Shown: piece by piece, positions 1-13,639 of the stretch
How the letters are laid out: each line of letters starts with the position of its first letter
How positions within the stretch are numbered: the stretch's first letter is position 1
Assembly: GCA_031002005.1 (NCBI GenBank)
Contig: JARYHS010009186.1
Location: 188,258,437 to 188,322,436, forward strand
Direction of reading: 5' to 3'
DNA: 64,000 nucleotides
Source of the DNA: Vandiemenella viatica
Taxonomy: Eukaryota; Arthropoda; Insecta; Orthoptera; Morabidae
Notes under the pieces: model-generated
Databases searched by the model: none
Told to the model about the DNA's origin: nothing
Seen by the model: only the letters and a program-made list of their open reading frames with translations
Made by a program: the position numbers and the translations under genes

Positions 1-174
1 GATAGCGGTAGGCATGGCAGCGTCAGGCGACGGCCGACTTGCCTCCTGCGGGTAGTCTACCAGTGATACTCGGACTCTTTGTAGGCGGTAGCCCGCAAGT
101 CTCTCGACTTCTGAACCGTCTGGGTTGTTTTTCTTGACGATATTTATCGCGCGCTGTTTTCCTCTGCTGTGGAC

Positions 175-256
175 ATGAGGACTACGGCCGCTGTCCTCCA
201 GTTCGTCGCGGCGATGACCACTGTAGCTGCAGTAAGAGCCGTCGTCGGATCAAGGG
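175..256 (+). CDS. Candidate first coding exon with signal peptide (partial gene)
   Basis: An ATG at 175 opens 27 codons and one extra base, ending at a strong splice donor (GGG then GTGAGT at 257). The peptide begins MRTTAAVLQFVAAMTTVAAV and has the look of a cleavable signal peptide: a basic residue, then a hydrophobic Ala/Val-rich core, then Arg-Ala and Val-Val-Gly-Ser-Arg. The surrounding 250 bases are more GC- and CpG-rich than the next 6 kb, as expected at a 5' gene end. No downstream exon was recognised within the window, so the intron may be very long. The product is unknown. The support is the joint presence of signal peptide, donor and composition; none is decisive alone. Confidence 0.33.
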
Positions 257-3200
257 GTGAGTTGGACGTCTTCCCAGAAAAGTCTTAAAGCAACTTTGGC
301 GCTCCGCTCACCAGGACAACTTGTGTGTCGACACATTCCTCAAGACACCAACTAGGCCTCTCTCATGGAGACAGTCCCAGATTCAGTATTGTATACCTCT
401 ACCACCTACGTGGTAGAAATTTATGCGCATTGTTGTTTCATTTGGCGTGTTTTATGTTAGATATCAATGAATGCAGTGATATATTTCGTTGAATTACTTC
501 ATAAATAGTCGATTTTGTTAGCAGTATCTCTGATTTAGTTTTCACAAGGAACAAGTCACATAAAAGAAAACTGTTAAACAGCAAAAAAACTCGTCTTCGG
601 AGAGTTGTTAGACAGAAAAGTACATTTTCGGTATTTGTACAGTATCTATCCACATCGTAACTATTGGATTACACATTCTCTGAAGTTTTATGATGTTGAC
701 AAAGCACATCAAATATTTCATACACAAAATATTAAGGTAATACTAACTGGTCCGTATCAGAAGGTTTGAAAAAAGTTTGAAAAAATGCTTAAATATTTTT
801 CTCAGAACACTAACGAACTTATGTTTTGTTTGATGAGTTGTGTTGGGAATCCTAAATCTTGAATTACATTGTGTGGTACTGAATAAGTACCAACACCCGT
901 TTACTGTATGACACCTCCGCGTTATGATGTTCATACCACACCATGAATAGAAGGTGAAAGCAAAACGTTGTAAGAAGACAGGAAGTTTATATCAGTTTTC
1001 AAAACGTAAATGAAATATAGGCATCTTTTCTTCAATGATTTTCAGAAAGGATCAATTTCTTTACTAGTTATTGATATGTTTTACATTGTTCATATGACAA
1101 AAGTATTCGCCATCATCGTGTTTATGTGTAGCTAAACCGTTAATAGTGTTACGATGAAACTGTATTGTTATTTTTAAAGGAAACATTTCTTAGGTCTCAG
1201 TAATCAAATATAATGGTAGGAATCCAACAGATAGCCATTCCTTACTACTCGGAATCTGTTTGAACATTTAAATAATATCCTGTTCTTTTGTTAAGTTGAG
1301 CAATTTATTATTATATGCGTGAAAAGGATTCAGTATCTTCTTTTGTAAAATATGATTGTGTTTTCATTGAAACGTTGATAGAATTTATTGCAGAAATATG
1401 AAGCACTTATTTTTTTATAGTTCTAAAAATATTAGCAGGTTGAAAGAAATCTAAGTAGTGAAAAGATGTTTCGTTATCCTGTTTCCTATCTAAGCCACGT
1501 TTAGAATTTGAAATTATTTTAGTGACAAGACGTTGTTGAATGATATGAGAAATGTCAAAAAAATTGTCTCAGTCTGTTGTGATAACGAATGATGATTATA
1601 ACAAGGTGATACTGTTTTTAGCCGAATATAGATACCAAATAACAAATATTTGACACAGTTCACAATACATGTTGTCAAGTATGACACTGGGCTGTTAGTA
1701 ACCGAAAAGAGAGAAAAGGATTTTTTTATATTCAAATAATGTGCTTTCTGTTTCGCTCCCTTGCAGACCACAGAATGAAGTGATTGGTAGAAGTTGCGTT
1801 GTCGAGTTCAGTATAATTCACTGCATCCACATTAGTCTTTGATAATTCAAGATAACAAAGTTTTTTAGTAACTAAAATCTTATCTTGATTAGTATTATTT
1901 TTTTCGTTGTAAACGCTTGTATTAATTTATCTTATATAAAAAGAGCTTCCTGCGTCAAAACACTGGATTGAAGGTTTTTCGCTACTGTTGGGAGACCTCT
2001 AAGAGATATTAGGTCGTTATTATTTAATATTCTCCTTCTTTGCTTAAATAGATAGGATTGCCTGTAAAAATTAGTGCGTTATCAGAAACAGGGATTATTT
2101 ATCTAGTCGTCGCTATTCAGAAATTTACAAGAGTTTGACTAAATAAACCTGACCATCATTTAAGCAAACAGCGGTGCCGACTTCACCACTCCTGTACACT
2201 AAACAGTCTAGCCCAGCTTTTATTAAAACGTTTTCTATATAGGATGTAATGCTTCATTTTTACATCAGTCAATGTGTGCGCTTCATTTATCTTCGATTAC
2301 TAGAGTATCTAGCAACAATTGAAAATGCCTATGATTTGTTGTGTGACTTCCCAAATCGTCCTTTGAAGATGAATCTGAAGTTCAAAATATGCATAACATT
2401 AAATGAAAAACTTATTTCTCATTATTCTGTGTTATAGAGTGTAAATATAACACAGGATTTACTGTATTAATTCTGAGATTGTTTCTTCAAGCCAACCAGT
2501 CATCCTTAGCATTTTTCGTCTAAACATTCTCACACCTTGTAGTTTTATTGAGATTTCTTACTTCCCAATCGATTTAAAATAAAACTATTATCATAAAGAA
2601 ATTTTAGATTTTAAAAATCTGCACTTGTTGCTTCTCCACAGACAGCATCAGCGTATATAATTAACCGGAAACTATTAATGAGTTTCACGGAATTTTCTTA
2701 TGTATCTCGCTGTCGCCATGTAGAAAAAGTAGTCACGTGAACGTCATACGCGGAATGGCAGAGAGCGACTGGATGACGCTGCAAACTGGACTCCAGCGCT
2801 GGACAGGAGTTCCAGTGGATACCCAGTGGTGGCTCCTTTGAACGCAAATTCACGAGTTCTGCAGCGCGTTTGCACAGTTCAGACTCTTTCATCAAACCTT
2901 ACTCTGTAGTTTTCAGAAGTGAACAATTGCCAGTAAAATATATTTCCATGTAAACGACCAGTTTCATGACTGCATCGCTACCAAGTACAAAGATATATCC
3001 TTTGCTACCCTACGACGAGTTGCGGAAACTTTTCGAAGTCTACATCGGAAATTCTATTACACTTTTAAGTTGGTTTAAGCAGATTGTTGCGTCACATAAT
3101 ATGAAAGAAATTTAAGAGCATTTGCAATGGATATATTCCACCTGCCTTTTTTGATGCTACTTGTGAGATTATAAAAGATTTTACTTGTTTCACTGACTAC

Positions 3201-6200
3201 TTTCACTGCACTACATCTTGGCGGTAATATAGGAAAGCATACCATCTAATAGAAAATTAATAGAACTTTCTGTTTTTAAAACGACTGAAACAGTTTAATA
3301 ATATAGTTATTGATTGTTCTCGGAAGAACATTAACGTCACTTTTAGCTACGATTACCTGTTACAACGTCATGTGCTACTTTATTTGACATACGATATTAA
3401 CTATACAATACATTATTAACGTACGATTTATAAATCTTACTTCTATTTTTAATTAGAAATCAATTTTAACATTTTTATTCCACTGTTCAGGTGGAATTGG
3501 CCTACAAACTCTGTAGTTAGACAATGTATTTTTGAAACAGTGGAAATAGTACCTTTAAGTCAGAAGTTTCCCCCTTTTGTTCACGATTTTCTCATCAGGA
3601 AGAGTCTGCTATCTGTCACGAATTCTTTTTTTATAAGCGAACAAAGTCGCAGCAGTACCTTTAAATTATGTATTTGGCATTACTAGTTGCATGTATGCTA
3701 CGTTAGGTAGATTCTTGGAATCTTAAATTATGAGCGATGTATCATACCATCTCCATTAGAGCTGGTTTGTGTCTTTAAGAAAACGGCAACCTCTTTTACT
3801 CAATGAGCTAAAAATTGTCTGCGGTAAAAGGAATGTGTGTATGCAGTTATTGATAATGAACGTAGGTTTTTTTTTCGCTACATAACCGCAACCTGTTAGT
3901 TAATTGCTTCTCAACTCTGTAGCTGGTAACCTAGTAGATAGGGCGATCATCGCTTTCAGCGTCGAAGCGAGCGAATTTTACGGTTCTAGCTGACCTCAGA
4001 TTATCTATGGAATTCTATGTCTGAAGTAGAAAATTAAACCTCAGTAGTTTGGTTTATTAACCAAGCTGTGACTGCCTCGGTTAGCTTACGAAGCCAATCG
4101 GGAGGATATAACATCGTCATTGAACTCTGTGACATAGATAAGAGATATCTCCCGGTCAGTGAGTTTAACAGCATCAACTCTTCTGCAGCGTGGGAAAATA
4201 AGTTTTTCAACAAGTAAATAACTTCAGCCGAACAACATTATAGTAGTCGAACTTTAATAAGTGTTACCAAATCTTCTTGGATAATGTGAAACCGCTGCAG
4301 TTCTTTCGGAATAACACTTATCTGGTGGTATGGTCACGTTTTATGCAGTAGTGCTGCAAGCTCTTACATATCGAGGAATAGAAATTGATTTTTTTTCTTG
4401 TTCTTGTTCTTTCTGGGATTTGTTGTTATTTGCTTTTCTTTAAAAAAATATTTAAAAAATTAAAAAATATATAAATCTATTAAAAGCTCAGCTTGACGAC
4501 TTTTCATGGAACCTGGTGTTGGTTCCTACACCAAGAAGAAGACCAAGTGTCACTATTTGAGTTTGAATTGTGTAAATTATGTTTTCGGAATTTCGTGTTA
4601 TTCTATTCGGAATAAACTTATACCTAATCCGTTGGGATATATGGAACTTAAGCGGAATTTTCTGAGATGATTACTGTAAAACGGTGATACTTGAATGAAC
4701 GCCGGTCACACTTCCTTTAAGAATAATACGTACGCCCGTAAACACGACAATCCAAATGGTGGGCAGTCCATCTTATAGCTTTAATGAACAGATGAATAGC
4801 TGTAGGTAACATTGTTTTCTCTATTAGAAGCGTTTAGTAGTTAAAAAAAAAAAGACTGAAATTTGTTTCACAAAATTTCTACAATGGTTGTAACCGGCCT
4901 CTAAACATGGGTGAGAAACATGGCACATCTTTTGACATTTTTTAAAATTGTTTTAAGTACGTACATTTTCCTGTATCTTCCTTTGTTTCCTGGATTCCTT
5001 TGACTAGATAGATATCTCGCTGATTCTTGTATGGCACCTTTCTGACTTAACAGAGTGGCATCAATAAACCGTTCATTAGTTGTTTAGCAATTATGTTGAA
5101 TACTCAAGAAAATAACTACGTTCACCCAAACTGAAGTTAGTGAATTTCTGATTCTGGTGGACTGAATTACTGACTAAGTAGAATATCTCAGTTATGTAGA
5201 GTACAGTAGTTTTGTTTCTTTATAATGAAAGTATATCAGAGTAGGTTTAAGTTCAACTTAAAATAACTTTTCAGTAATATTTCTAAACCCTCTGTTGTCA
5301 ATTTACTTTTAAGAAAGATTATTCATAGGGAGCAGAAAAGAATTTTGTTGGTTTTATTATCAAAGTAATGTTATTTTAAAAATAGTCCTAAAATATCTTG
5401 ACCATAAAAACCTATAAAATTTTAGTCTCAAGGGCGTTTGTGTTTGAATTGTAATTTTCTACATTTGGGATAAATCACGCCGAAAGTAAAGTTTGAAGTA
5501 ACTGAATAAATCAATCACATGAGCTTAAAAATATCACTCTTGGCACGGGCGTCTTAAGTTACCATTTTAGGTTCCTTTTTGCCGGTTTGCATCAGTAGAA
5601 TAAGAAATTAGGTTTCCTTAAGGGTTGTTGACGTGTTATAAGTTGATCTGGAAGATTATAACTCCTAAAATACACTGTTTCCAGGAAATGATTATTTATT
5701 TATGTTTCCTTAATTTCTCTATTACTTGAAAGTGTGCTGCAATAGATCGTAAAACATTATAAACTACTTTAAAGTTCACAGATACTGATTGGCAATGGAA
5801 AAATACATACTTCCCCGTCTAAATCGCTTTTAGACAGCTGAGTGTTTCGATTGCTGATAAATCGATAGTTTTATATATTTTTTCGTAGTCAGCGATATTC
5901 TTAGCTGAATTATTTTGTTTCACCAACGAGACAATCTTACGTTGAAATTTGCATACTAATTTTAACAACTATGAATGTTGCTCATTATAAACAGTCTTCT
6001 AATTTATTTTTATCCTGTTTTTTGTATTGCATCAGAGTCCAGTATATTCAATTGCGAATTGAGTCACGCGTCCACTTCAACATGTCCGCTGGTTGGTATT
6101 TATTACTAAGCTATTAATTTAAAGTGTCGAAACAACGAATAACTGTACTGAGACAAGCAGCGTTCAAACTGGGCAGTCTGTATGACACATCTGGGCTAAA

Positions 6201-6389
6201 CAGCAGACGTGGTGGTAATGCGCTTATGTAACAATATCAGTATATTCCGGTGCTGATAGCATTTAATGACGAACGAAGCAGATCTGTGCATTAAAATTCG
6301 TAGAAATGAGTTCTAAGCATATCGTCCGATACGGCGCATAATTTGCAACACGGTTCTAATTTTATAGAGATCGGTGATTTTGCGTCAAC
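257..6389. other. AT-rich non-coding stretch, nothing recognised
   Basis: No protein family, RNA gene or transposon end was recognised. Open frames are short and of low-complexity composition. A GC-richer patch at about 2698-2895 is open on the minus strand for 65 codons, but it has no splice context or family likeness that I can see. Confidence 0.5.
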
Positions 6390-6602
6390 GCTCGGTGCTA
6401 TCATCCGGGACAATGCTGGTTCTATCCACGTTGCGGCCATCAGGATTTCAGCTTTCAGTGTTTCCCCAAATCACTGCAGGTGCAGTTAATACAGAAAGGC
6501 ATAGCTGATTGATTCGTTCTTCTTTTCCTAAAATCCTCTTCCACCTAAATGACCTGTTTGTCCACAAGCTGTAAAGACCGAATGAGAGGGGGGGGGGGGG
6601 GG
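6390..6602 (+). repeat. Diverged tRNA-derived SINE (family B), ending near a G15 run
   Basis: A decayed B-box-like GGTTCTATCC at 6418 is followed by the body shared with other copies in this window (CGGCCATCAGGATTTCAG, then CCCCAAATCACTGCAGG). A run of 15 G lies at 6588-6602. The match is partial and the 3' half is poor. Confidence 0.45.
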
Positions 6603-6619
6603 CAGCTGAATTTGATCTC

Positions 6620-9600
6620 ACTGTCGGCATGATCAGGTTACTGCAAATTAGTACAGGGTTATTACAAATGACTGAAGCGATTTCACAAGTTAACTTTAAC
6701 TATATTATTTGACATACCGTCCAAAAAACTTTACAATCATACATAGAAACTTAAAACCCTCTTTTTTTTTTTTGGATATATTAAAAGTTCTCTATATATT
6801 TCCCCAATTTGATTCTGCAGCTATCAAGTCAATAATCAAGTCCTTGCCACACTCGATGCAGCATATTCCTGTCAATGTGTTGATAGTTCCGGTAGGTTTT
6901 TTGGTAAAGTAGGCTTAAATACTGAATCTTTCACCTAGCCACACACACAAAAATCGCATGGGATTAGATCTGGGAGACCATGGTAGTGATTCCTGATCAT
7001 TTTCTCCACCACGACCGATGTATTACAATCTTGAATGACTGACTGAAATTTAAAACGCGACTGTAAAACTTTTTGAGTTTTTTTATAGGACTGTAAAGTT
7101 CTATGACAATAGATCAAATTGTATAGCAACTTTGTGAAGTCCCTGCAATCGTTTGTAACAACGCTTCGTAATATTTTGAAATACATCAAGGAAATTAACT
7201 AAAAATTAGGCTGATAACTTAGAGAGAAGAGGAGCAGCAAGTTATGCCATAGCATGAGGTAAACCCTTAATTCGATTACCGCAGCCAGTACGAACACACG
7301 TTAACTGCCGACATGATGACCGTAGTATTATTGTGCAAGACACTAATAACTATTAAATATCTGCATCAACTAACGCTGTTCACTTAGTTTGTTTATCGAG
7401 TCGTCAGTCTTCAAATCAGTGTTTAAATTTGCCACGCATTTCACTCCCTTCATAATTGAAAATACAGATTAATGAAGAAAACGAATCAGGGAGCGCTCAT
7501 GTTATGCCTCGCTTACCGGAACATATACGCTCACAGTAGAATGAAGGTTTAAACAGCATATAAAAATTGCAGCAATGATCTATTTTAAACCTGAAGTTTC
7601 TTGGTACCAACTCATACACCTTTCCTCTGAGGTACAGGTCTGACACACAAAAAATAAAAAAGGTAATGTAGGTTATAATGAACACAGTGGTCAGCTTAAG
7701 TTTTACTTAATTTATTTCGCAAATTTCTTACATAGCGACTGTGTTATAAATTTAAAACCAAAGCAGAAAAAGCTACTTTAAAAATCACTTGCTGTCTTTC
7801 ACTCTTAATAATTTTAAATTTGCTAAAAAGCTTACACGTTCGTGTCCCCAAACGCTGAATGATTTGCCTGTAGGATGTTTCTATTCAAAGTTAGGCCTGT
7901 CCACTATGTCTTTCAAGTTTTTCCTCTGGGTTGTTACCCCATGCTCCACGCGCTCGTTCTTTTCAATGAAGACCACGCTTGGTTTCGCTCGGCTCGCCAA
8001 ATTTAGCTGGTGGGGACTCCATGGTAGCTGCTGGGAGATGCAATTAAAATTCCAGCTCCCGCGAGGCGACTGGACGGCGGCTACGTGGTGTTAATTGTGG
8101 AGAAAGCACAGGCCGGCAACGCGTGTGCACTCCAGAGCGCCGAAGTTAGGACGACGCTACAACAGGCCGCGCATCACAATTTACAACTCCTGTAATTTTC
8201 ACGGTTCTGATAATCATATCTCTGGAAAATTTTATTTTCATGAGGGAGTAAAGGAATACATAACGTAGATGTACCGCATATTGTGATAGCATTTTTAAAA
8301 TATTAATCGCCTTAGTGTTTTGAATACTTTAAAATTAAAAAAAAAACTTGTACATCTTTTTTTTTAAATGTCACTCCCTATGTTTGCATTAGATATAAAT
8401 ATATGAGGGAACGAAATTGTAGTATTACTGCTACAATAAATAATATACCTGACCACACAAAATTATTGCAGTGTAGCAGCACGTTTACTTTTCTGGAAAA
8501 CAGCCCTAATTTCTCCCGAACTGGCGAACTTGTGATATAACGCAAGAAAGGTCAAAGATCGCCTGTAAAGAGTATTCTACGTGAAAGTATGCTATTCGGC
8601 ATCATGTTCCCCGATCTATTTGAATATATGTGTTTTCTCATCTGCTTGTTAACCAATACTTTCTAAATATCTTTCACACTAATCAAGAAGTTGGGAAACA
8701 CCATAAGAAAAATAAACCCTTCTTGTAAGAGAGAAAACTAAAGATCTCCTTGTTCGAAGAAAAATTTAAATATTAAATAACTTTCATCGTAAATCAAATT
8801 TTGTGTTAGGTTAGATGATTCACATCATGGGAGGTAATGGTATTAAAAACTTTCTTCTAAACGATCTGTGTGATTTACATTGATTGTGTCTTTCGCACTC
8901 GGAGATATTTATTTAAAGGAAAATTTGTTACAATTTTCCTATACAGTGCTGCATGTCTGTAGTAATACTAAGGCACCATGCTTTTCGTTTTTATTAATGG
9001 AGCTTCATTTTGAGGGCTAGGTCAAAAACCAAACAACTAACTGTCGATACATTCAGTTTGTACCGAAACGTTTTGTATTCTATAATGCTGCCTGAAATAA
9101 ATATAACCGCTTTACGCCCATAATCGCATATAACACTTATTGACACAAGTAGTAAACAAACAAATTGGCCTTTTTGTGTAGAAGTAATTCAGTGCTTCAC
9201 AAAGAAAATTCTGGCTTGTATCTAACAAGATATTTACTTTCTTTGCTTATGGCTATACACCTAGTCGATATCGAGGGAAACGACTGAGGATAAGGAACAG
9301 GAAGGAATTCGTTCACGGTGTTATTTAGGAACAATTCCGTCAAGATACTTACTGTGATCAATATATTAGTGTCTTCCTTCTTCTGGTTATCAAAAGCAAA
9401 ACTGTTAGTTTTAAAAAACCTGCAGTTTCGCAAGCGATTTCATACCAATTTGTGAGTGCCTTTGCTGTAATTGATGCACTGATCCTCATAACAATACGAG
9501 TATGTGTTGTGATACACCCATCAGTACGGAGCACTGATGTCAAAATCTCGGATATAACGTGACCTGGGTGTTCCGAGGAACTCAAGTTTTGTTCTTGTCT

Positions 9601-11990
9601 ACCTTGTCGTCGTCCAACAAAGGATAACCTTGTTTGGTAGGATAATCCTCTCTATGACCCCAGTAAACTTTCTTGGCTATGGACAGAGAAGACGTCCCAG
9701 ATAGATATCAGAATTTCTTGTAGTGGTATACACTCAACTTTAGTTCGACAAACTGAACTCTGTTTAAGTTAACGCGAGTATGCGGCTTTTGTTAGTTACA
9801 GAGTTGGTCGGGGATTACTGGTAATGAGGAAAGTCTTCAAATCACAAAGAGAATAATTACAACAACGCGATCCTTTGGAAGTACTCATCGAATACATTCT
9901 TAGAAAATCTGGTACCCTTACAACTGCGAGATGAAATGAGTTAAGTAGTAGGTAAAAAGTACAGCTGTTGCTTTAATAATGTTTTTCTTATGAAATGTAT
10001 TATCTCTTATAGTTATTTAGTATCATTATCACTGAAAGTAGTTTTATGTGTTTCTTAGCTATAAAGGAACGTATATCGTTGGTTATATTGGCCAGAAGTA
10101 ATCACAGGAATGATAATACATTAGAAACGTCTCTTTTAAAATAAAACCCAGCGAACAGTAATTAATCAAACGCGTTGGTCATGATCGTTTATAAAATGCT
10201 CTCTATTTTTATGTTTGAGCAATTGAATTTTGTTATGGTGTTATGCCACTTTCAGGCATACAGCATGCAATATATCTATGATACCCGATCTGTGTGGAAT
10301 ACTAGAAGGCGAACATAAGACTTATTTAAAAACTGCCCATATCCGTAGTCCTAATAGAACCATCCAGTCCTGAAAGCGAATCCAAAAGTTGAGCACTACA
10401 TTACCAGAGTTTTGTACGAATTAGAATCCCCTTCTAAACAAAACAAAACAAAACAAAGCGAACAAAAAAGCCAGTGAAAAAGAGACAAAAAACGAGATAG
10501 GCCTAATTATCTTTAATCATTATAAGAAACTTACGGCTAGATTATTTTCACGATTCAAATTTTTTTATGGGATAGAATACACCCATTCATGTTTCAAACG
10601 CAACTCGTGAGGGCAAATGACCAGAAAGAAAAATATCAGACGCATTTTCGTTCTGAAAAATATGTATACGCAGTTAAGTTTTCACGTTACACGATTGTAG
10701 TATGATGTTTATATCCAACCAGTTCATTTGATATCGTCAATGAAGAAAGGAAAAGTAAATTTACGTTTATCTGTAAACTATCTCACACATTTAATAGAGT
10801 CTTCGTAAAGCTTCATTGGATTACATCACAACTTCGCATGATACATTTTCCAGTAAATTTGTGTATAATTTACTTCTTTCGTCTTCTTAATAATAAATCA
10901 TAATAATCATACATAAGATGTTTTGTAGATAGTTAATAACATTCCGTAATTTTTAATGCAAATTTTATTTATCAATTGGTACCAGGTTCGTGAACATTTC
11001 AAATGATGGTGATACCATTTTTTGACCAGTTAGATCACAGGGTAGAAACAATACAGTTTCGAATTTTTTGAAAACAGTCTGAAAAATGTAATAAGGCTGA
11101 ATGGTCGACTGCTCGTGTTTGTACCTCTGGTACCAAAAAAAAAAAAAAAATCATTTACAAAGTTTTTTTATATCTTGTGACAATCTCACACCCCACCAAT
11201 CATTTTAATTATCATTATTACAACTATTAATGCTACATTATTTATCTTTGATTTACCTTATAAGTGTTATAAATAATTCTATTAATGTCTGTAAATTGAT
11301 TTGTGTATGAAAGTATTCCACAAGCCGTAGTTTTGTATATCCTTTGGGTTAGCGATAACTAAGAATCTTTGACAACCAGGGCAGCAACGGCTGATCGGCA
11401 GCATTGCCTGGTTGGCTTCCGGTTTATCCATGACGTATTTCGCGTATATAGGCTCCGTAATATGAATGTAATGTGTATTAGGAACTTGTTAAAATGCAGC
11501 ATGAGTGTTTCGATGTTAATTTAAAGTAACTGTGCTAAATAAATCAAGTGATATTTCTTCAAGAACAGTGACTATCATTTCTAAAATTAACAACAATACC
11601 TATCAGTTTTTGGCGGTTACAAGTTATGAACTACATTTAATTAAAGCAAAACTGAGCTGCAGCAGGCATGTGTTTGAGATGAGATTGGGCCTTTGTCGTC
11701 CACAACACGCTGTTAGTCCAATTGGTGTGTACCTGCTACTAATCTACGTGTGCCATTCAGAACTGTCTGGTGATTATCGGCAGGTAATTAATCCATACTA
11801 ATTGAGTGCAGAGCTCACAAACTTCTAGCTCTCCAAATATTTGATCAAATCTTCGATCTGTATTTCAGCAAACTTGATCTTGTGGAAAGCTCTTCACTAA
11901 CTCTTTTAGTCTCCTGTTCCGTATAACAGGCTACGGTTACTGTTTGCTGCAACGGGCAGTTTAGTTTTTTGCGCTCGGCTGTTCTGTATT
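6620..11990. other. Non-coding stretch with one GC-richer island
   Basis: No gene was recognised. The segment at about 7930-8170 is GC-richer than its surroundings and includes an open frame (7789-8094) with no family likeness. A short AAAAC tandem repeat lies at 10436-10456. The rest is AT-rich and featureless to me. Confidence 0.45.
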
Positions 11991-12368
11991 CTGGGAAGTC
12001 CTTCTCGATTCCCACGCGGCTGCACCGACGATGAAGAGGTTGCCGCTCCTGCTTCTCACACGCCAGATCTTTGGATATGCACGTGTACCGAGACGACACT
12101 CCCAGGAGGTATTCCGGACACAAAGAGATGCGGAGGCTCGCCCGTCCCTGCAGCCGAGGCGGTGCCCCGCACGTAGCATTCATCTGGGGGAGTCGGAGGG
12201 CGCAAATTTCCCTCGTGTCCCTCCAAGAAGCCGGACAGAAGCGGCGCTCCTCGTCCTGCAGCCGTGAACTGAATAAACACATAAATAAAGCGAAATTCCG
12301 CGGGGGGTGAGAAGAATACCAAGGCAGTAGGGACTACTTCCGCGCCATGTGTAGCGCCGAGTGTTGGG
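11991..12368. other. GC/CpG-rich promoter-proximal island
   Basis: This segment is markedly richer in G, C and CpG than the flanking kilobases. It leads directly into a TATA box at 12369. Several overlapping open frames occur on both strands, which is what high GC produces by chance, and none resembles a known protein. I read it as upstream promoter sequence. Confidence 0.35.
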
Positions 12369-12409
12369 TATAAATCAAAGCCGGCTGCTCGCTCCATTAT
12401 GCGGTCAGT
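12369..12409 (+). promoter_or_regulatory. Candidate TATA plus initiator core promoter
   Basis: TATAAAT lies at 12369-12375 and the arthropod initiator core TCAGT at 12405-12409. The spacing to the initiator A is 38 bases, a little longer than the usual 30 or so. An alternative start near 12396 (TCCATT) would give 27. The upstream DNA is GC-rich and a strong donor follows at 12651, so the arrangement looks like a real gene start. No protein is identified. Confidence 0.4.
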
Positions 12410-12650
12410 GTTTCCTTCGCGTCTCCTTTTTGCGATTCCTCACTTCCAGCAGCAGTTGAAACGAACGGCGTCAGTGATTTATAAGACTCTCTTCGGAGAG
12501 CTCGTAAATTTTTCTGAGTGATTCGAAGAATAGAAAGTAGCTCGGACTCGAGTGTTGCTTATAAATTTTGACACGCTGACGTATTTCTACAGATCTATAT
12601 TGAAATTATTTTTCTGCGTGATGAGATATTTGTCAGCAGCAGAAAGGAAA
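12407..12650 (+). other. Candidate 5' leader exon ending at a splice donor
   Basis: The segment runs from the predicted start to GAAA then GTAAGT at 12651. It may be all 5' UTR. An ATG at 12621 opens ten codons in phase 0 to the donor. No following exon was recognised. Confidence 0.3.
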
Positions 12651-13429
12651 GTAAGTGCCGTCGAATGATTTATACTGCTTTATTTTCGACAAATTCTGTT
12701 CTATCAAGTATAATAAATCTTTTATGATATTTCCGTTCTTGTTTTGGGTACTCAGTACAATTTTTCGTGTATTAGTTACTCTTCAATAAAAAGTTTTTTA
12801 ATGCTCATATCTCGTCAAATAATTTGATCTGATCCTTCTTGAAGCATTAAATTCATCCTGATAACTCTGTTAATAGTATGCTTCATTTTTTCCTCTTCGA
12901 ATTGTTGCTGCTCAGAATTTTTATTTCGGTATTGGTTAAAGGTCAAGACTTGTTGCAGTGAACAACCCCAACACCTCTTATTATACTGTATAGAATTGTC
13001 TTTCGAATAGCAAATAATCGCTCACAACGGTGGCAGCTCAACGACAGACGGTCCTTGCTGAAGCTGACATTTGCTTGGATGAGGCCCTGGCAGATGTTTT
13101 CGATTCAGCCATAGATTATCAGGAGTGAGGACAGCAATCAAAGATCACAGATGTCTTACCAGGTATCTAACAGTAACCAGGCTAACACTTGCTAATGTCT
13201 CGCAGCCGATTCAAACTCCAACCATGAACGTTCTGTTTTGTATTCAACTCTTACTTCATTCAGACTGACAGAGTTTTTATTCTTCCACAAGTGAAATTAA
13301 TTTCTTCACCATTAGCTTATGACAACTATTTCTTTCAGATTTATACAGAACTTCATTGACTATGTTCACCTGTTACTTCAACCAAAGTGTTTGCAGAGTT
13401 TGTGTGTTTTTCTTAGCTTCCTGTACATA

Positions 13430-13625
13430 CAGGTCATTAGAGGTACCAAAGGATAGAGGGAAAGGAATTCTGACAACGCAGTCTTGAAGGAACCATTCCG
13501 GTATTCGCCTGTTGTAATTACGGGAAACTTGAAAACCCAAATCTGGATAGCCGTACGAGATTTGAACCCATGACCTTCCTCCAGAGTGCGGGTCCCTAGC
13601 GTTATCGCTCAGACAGCGCGCTCGG
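13430..13625 (-). repeat. tRNA-derived SINE (family B), minus strand
   Basis: Read on the minus strand, a tRNA-like head (GCTGTCTGAGCGATAACGCT) is followed by a B box (GGGTTCAAATC) and the family body (GGCTATCCAGATTTGGGTTT, then GGCGAATACCGGAATGGTTC). It ends in CCTCTAATGACCTG. The head supports RNA polymerase III ancestry. Confidence 0.7.
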
Positions 13626-13639
13626 TTTGCCAGGTGTCC

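Noticed and set aside
11845..12397. Overlapping minus-strand frames of 145 and 113 codons
   Set aside because: The region is GC-rich, which lengthens chance frames. Frames exist on both strands, neither resembles a protein, and a plus-strand promoter explains the composition.
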